Positions 1-5,632 of a DNA stretch of 5,826 nucleotides are shown piece after piece. Source of the stretch: Thermodesulfovibrionia bacterium (GTDB lineage: Bacteria; Nitrospirota; Thermodesulfovibrionia; UBA6902); NCBI GenBank assembly GCA_947258735.1, contig CAMYJJ010000184.1:1-5826 (forward strand), given 5' to 3'. Position 1 is the stretch's first letter, and the number at the start of each line of letters is the position of its first letter. The position numbers and the translations under genes are program-made. The notes beneath the pieces were generated by a model that saw nothing but the letters and a program-made list of their open reading frames with translations, was not told the DNA's origin and did not search any database.

Positions 1-470
1 CTCCAGTGACAATCGTTGAATTTTCAGACTTTCAGTGTCCCTATTGCTCGCGTTTGCAGCCGACCTTAAAACAGGTCTTAAAGGCCTATCCAAAGGATGT
101 GAAGCTTGTATTCAAGGATTTTCCCCTGTCATTTCATAAGCAGGCAAAAAATGCAGCCAAGGCCGCCCGTGCCGCAGGGGAGCAGGGCAAATACTGGGAA
201 ATGCATGATCTTATATTTGAGAAATACTCCACAGTCAATGAAGCGATGTTTAAGGAATTTGCCGGCAAGCTCAAGCTCGATATGGACAAGTTCAATGCAG
301 ACTACAGCAGCAGCAAGTATGATAAACTGATCCAGCAGGACATTGACCTTGGAAGGAAGGCCGGGGTAACAGGAACTCCTTCTCTATTTCTCAATGGCAA
401 GAGGATGCAGAGAAGATCATTTGATGACTTCAAAACTGCTATTGATGAAATCATAAAAAAGAAGTCGTAA
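1..470 (+). CDS. DsbA-family thioredoxin-fold disulfide oxidoreductase (5' end missing)
   Basis: This is the C-terminal 155 residues of a thiol-disulfide oxidoreductase of the DsbA/thioredoxin-like family. The reading frame is already open at the left edge (first full codon at 3-5, Pro), so the GTG at position 6 is an internal Val codon and not the start. The sequence shows the strand VTIVEFSDFQ followed by the redox motif CPYC (cysteines encoded at 36-38 and 45-47). A helical insertion rich in Lys and Ala follows, then the cis-proline loop GVTGTPSLFLNG near the end. These are the fold's hallmark elements in the right order. Family members usually act in the periplasm as oxidases or isomerases, or as a lipoprotein-anchored domain. 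The missing N-terminus should hold a signal peptide, which cannot be checked here. The gene ends 25 bases before a strong terminator, so it is the last gene of its transcript. The precise subfamily and the in vivo direction of electron flow cannot be told from this fragment. Confidence 0.9.
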   Translation, partial: PVTIVEFSDFQCPYCSRLQPTLKQVLKAYPKDVKLVFKDFPLSFHKQAKNAAKAARAAGEQGKYWEMHDLIFEKYSTVNEAMFKEFAGKLKLDMDKFNADYSSSKYDKLIQQDIDLGRKAGVTGTPSLFLNGKRMQRRSFDDFKTAIDEIIKKKS

Positions 471-494
471 TGCAGTCAGGCCCAATAGTGTAAT

Positions 495-528
495 AAAAAA
501 AGCCGGGGGTTAATCCCGGCTTTTTTTT
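495..528 (+). terminator. Rho-independent terminator of the DsbA-like gene
   Basis: GCCGGG (502-507) pairs with CCCGGC (515-520) around a 7-base loop. An A-run (495-501) before the stem pairs with the T-run (521-528) after it. It lies 25 bases past the stop codon. Because the A-run gives a T-run on the opposite strand, it could also stop transcripts arriving from the right on the minus strand. Confidence 0.93.
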
Positions 529-697
529 GTGCGCAAGGGGACATTTTTTTAATAAACACGTTTTAACGTATGTATTCAAGTAATTCTTCTGAGCTCTGCT
601 TCGGGGTCAAGCTTTTAGTTCTTTGTCTGTCATTCCCGTAGTGTAACGTGTAGTTCTGCTGATGGGTAATTCATTCTGGTTTGGGACAAGAACAAAT
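529..697. other. Non-coding convergent intergenic stretch without a recognised gene
   Basis: Between the terminator and the structured element that starts near 698 I see no supported gene. The only short ATG frames, such as the 14-codon one starting at 661, lack a ribosome site. A small imperfect palindrome, ACGTT-TT-AACGT (558-569), is present but could be chance in AT-rich DNA. A GGGGACATTTT string at 537-547 resembles tails seen near REP-type elements, but no partner copy is present. Confidence 0.5.
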
Positions 698-785
698 AAA
701 AAATGAGGATGTTGAAACCAGAGAGGGGGAGATATAAAAGGACATATTAAAGGGAGGGCCCTTTATATCAGCTTCAACATCCTCA
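698..785 (-). ncRNA. Candidate small structured RNA ending in an intrinsic terminator
   Basis: Read on the minus strand, TGAGGATGTTGAA (785-773) pairs perfectly over 13 bp with TTCAACATCCTCA (716-704), followed at once by six Ts (703-698). Inside, GATATAAA-GG (769-760) pairs with CC-T-TTTATATC (741-731) with one bulged base, giving a two-tier hairpin. Its asymmetric internal loop (730-717) and apical loop (759-742) both carry C/U-rich tracts (TCCCCCTCTCT and GCCCTCCC). The T-run exists only on the minus strand, which fixes the direction. A CRP-type palindrome sits so that its centre is 41.5 bases upstream of 785, with a TACTAT hexamer at -12 to -7. This fits an activator-driven RNA of about 88 nt. 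No Rfam family is recognised. The alternative is that this is only the transcription terminator of parB, whose stop codon lies 92 bases upstream. Confidence 0.5.
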
Positions 786-791
786 GTTAAT

Positions 792-797
792 ATAGTA
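792..797 (-). promoter_or_regulatory. Putative -10 element of the small-RNA candidate
   Basis: TACTAT on the minus strand (797 to 792) would place a start at 784-785, the first bases of the long hairpin. The matching -35 position (820-815, CATTTA) is poor and overlaps the CRP-like site. That arrangement is typical of class II activator-dependent promoters. TATATT at 794-789 is an alternative -10 that would shift the start by three bases. Confidence 0.35.
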
Positions 798-818
798 ATT
801 AAACTGGAAAAATATAAA

Positions 819-834
819 TGTGATCTGAATCACA
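819..834. promoter_or_regulatory. CRP-type regulator binding palindrome
   Basis: TGTGATCTGAATCACA is a perfect TGTGA-N6-TCACA palindrome; the symmetry extends to TGTGAT-N4-ATCACA. This is the recognition pattern of the CRP branch of the CRP/FNR family, and it is close to the TTGTGA-N6-TCACAA pattern described for HcpR in anaerobic Deltaproteobacteria. It is not an FNR site (TTGAT-N4-ATCAA). It lies 3' of parB, in a gap between two converging genes, so it cannot drive either flanking protein gene in the usual way. The only structure suitably placed downstream of it is the minus-strand RNA candidate. A TATAAT on the minus strand at 841-836 just outside the site offers a second reading, in which the site would sit over a start point and repress. 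Confidence 0.6.
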
Positions 835-877
835 CATTATAAAATGACAGGGTCAGTCAAGGAGAATTCTGGATCAA

Positions 878-1720
878 TCAGGGCGTAAGGATTTCCAAAA
901 GCCTGTCCAGGTCATCAAGGGAATAATATTCGATTTCTATTCTGCCTTTTTTATTAGACTTATGGATTAAACGTACTTTTGTACCAAGGCTGTGCATCAT
1001 CTTTTCTTCCAGAGAGGCTATCTGGGGGTCTTTGGCGGGTTTTGATTTTGTACGGCCTGTTCCTGATGAACCTTTTTTACACAGCGCTTCTGTCTCTCTT
1101 ACGCTCAGACCTTTATTTATTATTCTGGCTGCAATTTCTATCTGCACCTTCTGGTTATCGATCTGGAGAAGGGCCTTGGCATGGCCAATGCTGAGAGAAC
1201 CCTCAGCGATCCATTTTCTGATGTTGGCAGGGAGTTTTAATATCCTGATGTAGTTTGTGACCGTTGCCCTGTCCTTACCTACTTTTCTGGACAGGTCATC
1301 ATGGGTAAGATTGAAATCTTTTATAAGCCGCTGAAATGCTTCCGCAGTTTCAAGCGGATTCAGGTCTTCTCTCTGAATGTTTTCAATAAGGGCGAGCTCC
1401 AGCGCCTCAACCGGTGCGGCATCCTTTACAATAACCGGAATGCGGTCCAGTCCTGCCAGTTTTGCAGACCTCCACCTGCGTTCCCCGGCGATGAGCTGGT
1501 AAACGCTGCCTGCAGTCTTTCTCACGATAACAGGCTGAATGACACCCTTTTCTTTTATCGATGCAACGAGTTCATTCAGGGCTTTATCCCTGAAAATTCT
1601 CCTCGGCTGATATTCATTGGGAACAATAGCGTCAATTTCAAGTTCATATACTTCATTCGTGTCAACTTTCTTTTTCTCAGGGATTAATGCTGAAAGACCC
1701 TTACCAAGCGCTGGTTTCAT
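878..1720 (-). CDS. parB: Chromosome-partitioning protein ParB (Spo0J family CTPase/DNA clamp)
   Basis: This 280-residue protein is the centromere-binding half of the ParABS system. It loads at parS sites, switches to a CTP-bound sliding clamp, and stimulates ParA ATPase on the nucoid. Visible in order are the N-terminal KGLSALIP segment that begins most Spo0J proteins (ParA-contact region), QPRRIF (38-43), the nucleotide-pocket motif GERRWRSA (79-86), ENIQREDLNP (113-122), a helix-turn-helix about 138-164 (LTHDDLSRKVGKDRATVTNY), LSIGHAKALL, a charged linker about 205-230, and a C-terminal dimerisation region about 231-280. The length is typical. I chose the ATG at 1720 because it gives the canonical MKPALGKGLSALIP start, with AAGGAG at 1736-1731 ten bases upstream. 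A TTG at 1726 in the same frame is a less likely alternative. The start lies within the last codons of parA, so translational coupling is likely. Confidence 0.97.
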   Translation of the reverse strand: MKPALGKGLSALIPEKKKVDTNEVYELEIDAIVPNEYQPRRIFRDKALNELVASIKEKGVIQPVIVRKTAGSVYQLIAGERRWRSAKLAGLDRIPVIVKDAAPVEALELALIENIQREDLNPLETAEAFQRLIKDFNLTHDDLSRKVGKDRATVTNYIRILKLPANIRKWIAEGSLSIGHAKALLQIDNQKVQIEIAARIINKGLSVRETEALCKKGSSGTGRTKSKPAKDPQIASLEEKMMHSLGTKVRLIHKSNKKGRIEIEYYSLDDLDRLLEILTP

Positions 1721-2474
1721 TGCCAATGATCTCCTTTGCAAGTTCTAGATAGCTCTGGGCGCCTTTGGATCGGATATCATACAGCATGACCGGTTTGCCG
1801 TGACTCGGGGCTTCAGCAAGGGTTACATTTCTGGGAATGACGGTCCTGTACACTTTGTCACCGAAATGTTTCTGCAGTTCTGCGGTGACCTGGTTGGCCA
1901 ATGAATTTCTCCCGTCAAACATGGTAAGCAGTATCCCTTCAATTTCCAGAGAGGGATTAAATGAATCCTTAATGAGATTATATGTATGCAGCAGCATGCT
2001 GATTCCTTCAAGTGCGTAATATTCACATTGCATGGGGATAAGCAGGCTGTCTGCAGCCACCAGGGCATTCAGGGTCAAAAGGCTGAGAGAAGGAGGGCAG
2101 TCTATATATATATAATCGTACCGGGCCTTCACAGATACAAGCGCGGTTTTGAGGATGGATTCCCTGTTCTCTTTTGCGGTCAGCTCAAGCTCTGCACCGA
2201 TCAGCTCAATATTGGAAGGGATGATATTCAGATTCTCCAGACTGGTTGTCTGAATAATATCATCCAGGCCTCTGGTTTCCGTATAGAGGTCATACAGACT
2301 CCCGTGAGTGGTGTTTTTGTCCAGGCCAAGACCGCTTGTGGAATTGCCCTGGGGGTCTGCATCAATAAGCAGTACTTTTTTATCAGCCGCTGCTAGAGAT
2401 GCTGTAATATTGATCGCGGTCGTGGTCTTTCCGACACCGCCTTTCTGGTTGGCTACTGCTGTTATTTTTCCCAT
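1701..2474 (-). CDS. parA: Chromosome-partitioning ATPase ParA (Soj family)
   Basis: This 257-residue MinD/ParA-type ATPase dimerises on ATP, binds DNA non-specifically and positions ParB-parS complexes on the nucoid. It shows the deviant Walker A KGGVGKTT (11-18) with the signature lysine at 11, the A' motif DADPQGN (38-44), the Walker B-like IDCPPSL (124-130), and the Soj C-terminal hallmark IPRNVTLAEAPSHGKPV. There is no N-terminal HTH extension, so it is the short chromosomal type rather than the long plasmid ParA. The ATG at 2474 is the first possible start, because an in-frame TAG lies 15 bases upstream. There is no clear Shine-Dalgarno sequence, which is unusual for the first gene of an operon. 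The 3' end overlaps parB by 20 bases, so the two genes form one unit. An extended -10 promoter and a palindrome lie about 70 bases upstream. Confidence 0.97.
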   Translation of the reverse strand: MGKITAVANQKGGVGKTTTAINITASLAAADKKVLLIDADPQGNSTSGLGLDKNTTHGSLYDLYTETRGLDDIIQTTSLENLNIIPSNIELIGAELELTAKENRESILKTALVSVKARYDYIYIDCPPSLSLLTLNALVAADSLLIPMQCEYYALEGISMLLHTYNLIKDSFNPSLEIEGILLTMFDGRNSLANQVTAELQKHFGDKVYRTVIPRNVTLAEAPSHGKPVMLYDIRSKGAQSYLELAKEIIGNETSAW

Positions 2475-2537
2475 GGTAATAAAGAGCTAGTAATCCGAAA
2501 TATAAAATGTAATGAAGAAGAACACTGCTTATTATTT

Positions 2538-2549
2538 TTCAGTACTGAA
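2538..2549. promoter_or_regulatory. Perfect 12-bp palindrome over the predicted parA start point
   Basis: TTCAGTACTGAA is fully self-complementary and begins one base past the predicted parA -10, covering the expected start site (about 2544). A repressor binding here would block parAB transcription, so autoregulation is a reasonable inference. The binding protein is unknown. It is not a parS site, because the spacing between the TTCA and TGAA arms is wrong. Confidence 0.4.
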
Positions 2550-2550
2550 C

Positions 2551-2559
2551 ATTATATCA
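2551..2559 (-). promoter_or_regulatory. Extended -10 promoter of parAB
   Basis: On the minus strand the sequence is TGATATAAT, a perfect extended -10 (TGnTATAAT). No good -35 is present at 17-bp spacing (GGACGG), which is tolerated by extended -10 promoters. It lies in the 92-base gap between the upstream gene's stop codon and parA, giving a leader of about 70 bases. Confidence 0.55.
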
Positions 2560-2566
2560 GGTTTGA

Positions 2567-3712
2567 TCAGGCCCCGTCCTGTATAAATTTAAATCCTTTT
2601 TTTATGGCCAGTTCTGCCCTGGCCAGTTCTTTCCCAAGATAAGCGGCATGACCCAGGTCTGATACCCACTTATTGTCAACTATCGTCAGATATATGTCAC
2701 GGCTGCTTTTTCCCTCAATCTTTCTTATAAGCCTGTTGTCATTGGCATAGTGCTCTACCAGGAGGGTACCGTTCTTTTTAGAGGGGATAATTACAAAATA
2801 ACCGGACTTGTCCAGTTTAATCGATGTCTTCGCAAATTTCCCTGCTTTAACAGTTGAAATACTAGAAGCGGCAAATGAGATCGGCATTGATACCGTCTGC
2901 TGATCACTGCAATCACCATGACATCCGCAGCCTGATGCAGTTTTTGATGAGAGCGATTCCTCAGCAAGTTCCTTAATTTTCCTGGTCAATGTCCTTGTAT
3001 TTTCACAACCAATCTGATCATCCATACTGATCTGCCTCCGGAACATATCAACTTCAGATGAGGACACATTTTTTAAAATGGGGCGTCTGCCTTCAGAGCC
3101 TATGATACGCATGTTTTTGTCTACGCCGTTTTTCCAGAGAGCCAGCAGGGACCTTCCGCTCTGGTGGCCGGCCGTGTCTTTTCCGGCAAGAATTAAATAA
3201 GTGATGGTCGGATTGGAAATGACGTTTTTTACGATTTTGTCGATACCGATATTCTCTGTTTCTGTTTTTCCCACGATACAGAGACCTGATGGATTGGCTT
3301 TGACCAGCTTCTCTTCAAGTTTTACGCTTGCAAGTGTGGTCACAGCCACCGGAGCAGCCGGGTCTATCACCGTATATTCACCTTCTACAGGAGGCCATGA
3401 GCTGGTATCTATCTGTATTTCACAGCTTGATAACGTAGATGATGCGAGTTTCGGGTACTTTACTGTGAGCATGGTCATTGCTTCCGGCGGAATACAGTAT
3501 TTGCATCCAAAACACGGATATTCCTGAGGTTCGAGGTTATCAGACCACTCATGAACATGCTGCAGCAGTTCCTTTGCATCTTTCAGTTTAAGCAGTGGAA
3601 GTGATGCTTTCAGGTTTTCAAGCGTACCTCTCATACAGCCGCATTTACGGCATTTTGCCAGCTTCATACCGCGTAAAATTTCCGCATGGACTTTTGTAAA
3701 CGTGGGATTCAT
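2567..3712 (-). CDS. MtrA-like corrinoid protein with Cys-rich N-terminus and DUF4346-like C-terminus
   Basis: This 381-residue soluble-looking protein is a bacterial relative of MtrA, the corrinoid subunit of methanogen tetrahydromethanopterin S-methyltransferase. Residues about 105-250 follow MtrA closely. SWPPVEGEYTVIDP and PVAVTTLAS match the MtrA N-terminal block; TENIGIDKIVKNVISNP and GHQSG match its core. His183 in GHQSG aligns with MtrA His84, the axial cobalt ligand, so corrinoid binding is plausible. The N-terminal 100 residues carry CxxCxC (21, 24, 26) and CFGCKYC (67, 70, 73), suggesting Fe-S or zinc binding. A linker has GCGCHGDC (261-268). The end (about 290-381) looks like DUF4346, which accompanies MtrA domains in other proteins. 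The C-terminal membrane helix of methanogen MtrA is absent, as are mtrB-H genes here, so it is not the sodium-pumping complex. A role in corrinoid methyl transfer is inferred; the substrate is unknown. The ATG at 3712 has only a weak ribosome site; Met16 is an alternative. Confidence 0.8.
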   Translation of the reverse strand: MNPTFTKVHAEILRGMKLAKCRKCGCMRGTLENLKASLPLLKLKDAKELLQHVHEWSDNLEPQEYPCFGCKYCIPPEAMTMLTVKYPKLASSTLSSCEIQIDTSSWPPVEGEYTVIDPAAPVAVTTLASVKLEEKLVKANPSGLCIVGKTETENIGIDKIVKNVISNPTITYLILAGKDTAGHQSGRSLLALWKNGVDKNMRIIGSEGRRPILKNVSSSEVDMFRRQISMDDQIGCENTRTLTRKIKELAEESLSSKTASGCGCHGDCSDQQTVSMPISFAASSISTVKAGKFAKTSIKLDKSGYFVIIPSKKNGTLLVEHYANDNRLIRKIEGKSSRDIYLTIVDNKWVSDLGHAAYLGKELARAELAIKKGFKFIQDGA

Positions 3713-3950
3713 GCCACTATTATGTATGATAGCAGTTCAAAACTTCAACATAATTGCCGAATCATGGACTGATAGCAGGAAGTTAAGAAATAATCCAGTT
3801 TTTCCGAAAATGTAAAACAGAATGACTTGATTATTTGTATGAATCCATGCTGTTATTAATTATAGGAATGATTAAAGTAATCGTGTGTCTCGTAAACAGA
3901 CTGAAGTTTGCTATGCTAATATCAATACCATGTATCAATAAGTCGGTTTT
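3713..3950. promoter_or_regulatory. Divergent control region between the MtrA-like gene and the sensor kinase
   Basis: This 238-base AT-rich gap must hold promoters for both divergent genes. Candidates are weak. For the MtrA-like gene, TTGAAG and CATAAT (18-bp spacing) on the minus strand end very near the ATG, which would give an almost leaderless message. For the kinase, TGCTATGCT (3909-3917) resembles an extended -10 without a good -35. A small palindrome GATTA-AAG-TAATC (3870-3882) could be an operator. No CRP-type palindrome or sigma54 (GG-N10-GC) element was recognised. Confidence 0.4.
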
Positions 3951-5474
3951 ATGAATTCCCTTCAAATGTTTAATGTGCAATGGGAAAAGGTCAAGCCCCA
4001 TATTGAAATAGCTGACCGGGCATTTGTTTTTCTGCGTATCATTATATTTTTCGGGGGTACAGGCTGGCTCTTTCTCGCTGATATTTCACTGGAGACGTTC
4101 CAGAATGTCAGAAGCATATATATTTATTTTATCATCTACAGCATTACCATATATATATGGCTGTTTATCTCACCTGAAAAGAAAAAAAATATTTATGCTG
4201 TCTCTCTTTTGTTTGATCTTGTGTATACATCTCTGCTTGTCCGGGTAACGGGTGGTTTTGAGAGTTCTTTTTTTAACGGTTTTTACCTGATGACTGCGCT
4301 GTATTCCTTCTACTTTGGTCTTATGCCCGGGAGCATTATCGCTGCAGTTTCATCCGTACTCTATTTTATCAGCTGCGGATGTGACTTTGGCTCTCTCCAC
4401 TGGGCAGACTTTTTTGTGAGAATTTCTTTTCTGTTCCTTCTCGCAGTTCCCCTGGGAATGCTTTCTCAAAAACTGAAAAGCGACAGGGACAAAATAGGTA
4501 ACCTTAACAGTGAACTGGAAGGGTACATTGATGAGCTGCAGAGTATGCAGGAAAAAGTTATACAGGGAGAGAAGCTGTCTGCTCTGGGACGACTGACTGC
4601 GGATGTAGCGCATGAAATAAGAAATCCTCTCACATCAATAGGCGGATTTGCACGACGATTGAACAAAAAGTTGATGCATGGCACCAGGGAAAAAGAATAT
4701 GCTGAGATTGTCCTGTCTGAGGTTGACAGGCTGGAGAGAATATTGAGAGACGTACTCATGTTTTCAAGAGAGGCACGGTTTGAAATGGAGAACCGGCAGA
4801 TAAATGATACGGTACAGGACCTGGTCGAAACATGCAGGGGAATATGCGATGATCAGTCGATTACGATCTCAACTGATCTTGCAGAAGCCCTTCCTGACAT
4901 TCTCATTGACAGGGACCATGTCCGTCAGGCGGTGAATAATCTTATTTCAAATGCAATCGATGTCATGCCGGACGGGGGAACATTATCAATTAAATCATAT
5001 ATGCAGGAGCTTTACCATGCTGAATATATAGTTGTAGAAATTAAGGACACAGGACCGGGACTTTCAAAGGATGCTGCGGAAATGATGTTTGAACCTTTTT
5101 ATACCACGAAAGAGATCGGTGTGGGCACCGGGCTTGGACTGTCCATATGCAAAAAGATCATGGATGAACATAACGGACTGATTTTTGTTGACAGTGAACC
5201 TGTTCACGGCACATCGTTTAAAATGTTCTTTCCTTATCAGAGCAGTCAGAACGGATCAAAAATCAGGTGCTGGGAATTTACCAAATGCGGAGTCGAAAAA
5301 GCCGAAGGTGCAGTTAATATGAGATGTCCTGCCTATCCTCACTATGGGCGAATGTGCTGGGCCGTTGCAGGAACATTCTGCGGTAAAAAAGTAAGCGGAG
5401 CTGTGGCCCAGAAACTGGGAGACTGCAGAAAGTGTGGTTTTTATAAACGGGTGGCCATAATGAATGATATTTAA
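3951..5474 (+). CDS. Membrane sensor histidine kinase with C-terminal two-CW domain
   Basis: This 507-residue two-component sensor kinase autophosphorylates on a histidine and passes phosphate to a response regulator, which is not in this window. The N-terminus has about six hydrophobic helices (roughly 24-43, 55-74, 81-97, 107-123, 127-143, 154-171) with very short loops, so the sensor is embedded in the membrane rather than periplasmic. A coiled coil (about 172-206) leads to the HisKA box VAHEIRNPLTSIGG with His221. The ATP-binding domain shows NNLISNAIDVM (N box), DTGPGL (G1), FEPFYTTK (F) and GVGTGLGLS (G2). It ends near 428. The tail (439-500) has the pattern CWEFTKCG, CPAY, GRMCWAVAGTFCG, CRKCGFY, matching the two-CW cysteine domain, with seven cysteines at 440, 446, 459, 469, 477, 492 and 495. 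That suggests a cytoplasmic metal or redox module. The kinase core resembles NtrB/AtoS-type enzymes. The ATG at 3951 lacks a clear Shine-Dalgarno sequence. Confidence 0.93.
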   Translation: MNSLQMFNVQWEKVKPHIEIADRAFVFLRIIIFFGGTGWLFLADISLETFQNVRSIYIYFIIYSITIYIWLFISPEKKKNIYAVSLLFDLVYTSLLVRVTGGFESSFFNGFYLMTALYSFYFGLMPGSIIAAVSSVLYFISCGCDFGSLHWADFFVRISFLFLLAVPLGMLSQKLKSDRDKIGNLNSELEGYIDELQSMQEKVIQGEKLSALGRLTADVAHEIRNPLTSIGGFARRLNKKLMHGTREKEYAEIVLSEVDRLERILRDVLMFSREARFEMENRQINDTVQDLVETCRGICDDQSITISTDLAEALPDILIDRDHVRQAVNNLISNAIDVMPDGGTLSIKSYMQELYHAEYIVVEIKDTGPGLSKDAAEMMFEPFYTTKEIGVGTGLGLSICKKIMDEHNGLIFVDSEPVHGTSFKMFFPYQSSQNGSKIRCWEFTKCGVEKAEGAVNMRCPAYPHYGRMCWAVAGTFCGKKVSGAVAQKLGDCRKCGFYKRVAIMNDI

Positions 5475-5536
5475 TATCTTCATTTATGATATTTTTATAA
5501 ATCATTTCAAATCATCCGCGCGACATTTCTTCCGAA

Positions 5537-5556
5537 CTATAAGATTGCTCTTATAG
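5537..5556. repeat. Perfect 8-bp inverted repeat between the kinase and the tRNA
   Basis: CTATAAGA and TCTTATAG flank a TTGC tetraloop, giving a perfect hairpin or a 20-bp operator. No T-run follows on either strand, so it is a poor intrinsic terminator. It lies 62 bases past the kinase stop codon and ends 23 bases before the predicted tRNA -35, so it could serve as an mRNA 3'-end stabiliser or as a regulator site for the tRNA promoter. Confidence 0.45.
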
Positions 5557-5579
5557 GGACGAGACGGCAGGGACAGTGT

Positions 5580-5608
5580 TTGCAATTTTGAGTGTTTTAT
5601 CATAGAAT
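5580..5608 (+). promoter_or_regulatory. Sigma70-type promoter for the tRNA
   Basis: TTGCAA (5580-5585) and TAGAAT (5603-5608) are separated by exactly 17 bp, which are good -35 and -10 matches. Transcription would start near 5615, leaving a leader of about 18 bases before the mature tRNA, as expected for a tRNA transcript processed by RNase P. The downstream zinc-ribbon gene probably shares this promoter, since only 38 bases separate it from the tRNA. Confidence 0.6.
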
Positions 5609-5632
5609 GTCATGTCAGAGATTAACTGATTA

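Noticed and set aside
6..8. GTG as the start codon of the DsbA-like gene
   Set aside because: The frame is open to the left edge, and a thioredoxin-fold beta strand begins immediately at this point, so this is an internal codon of a truncated gene.
537..548. REP/RAYT-type GGGGACA tail
   Set aside because: There is only one short match with no inverted partner and no transposase nearby.
634..749. Short peptide frames in the convergent gap, including a 24-codon frame on the minus strand through the RNA hairpin and a 14-codon frame from 661 on the plus strand
   Set aside because: None has a ribosome binding site or recognisable composition; the hairpin base-pairing explains the sequence better than coding.
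836..860. TTGACT and TATAAT on the minus strand as a full sigma70 promoter
   Set aside because: The spacing is only 13 bp, too short for a working -35/-10 pair; the TATAAT alone is kept as a minor alternative in the CRP-site entry.
1301..1687. Long plus-strand open frame opposite parB (128 codons)
   Set aside because: It lies entirely antisense to well-conserved parB and has no family features; it is a shadow frame.
1721..1741. Seven extra N-terminal residues for ParB (start at 1741)
   Set aside because: The added residues overlap the AAGGAG site and lack their own ribosome site; the ATG at 1720 gives the canonical Spo0J N-terminus.
1986..2396. Plus-strand open frame opposite parA (136 codons)
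   Set aside because: It is antisense to conserved parA motifs, with no ribosome site or recognisable domain.
2538..2549. parS centromere site
   Set aside because: parS has TTTCACGTGAAA at its core; here the TTCA and TGAA arms are separated by GTAC, changing the spacing by two bases. No parS-like 16-mer was seen elsewhere in the window.
5486..5507. Terminator of the kinase gene at the ATGATATTT/AAATCAT repeat
   Set aside because: The stem is short, AT-only apart from single pairs and interrupted, with no following T-run.
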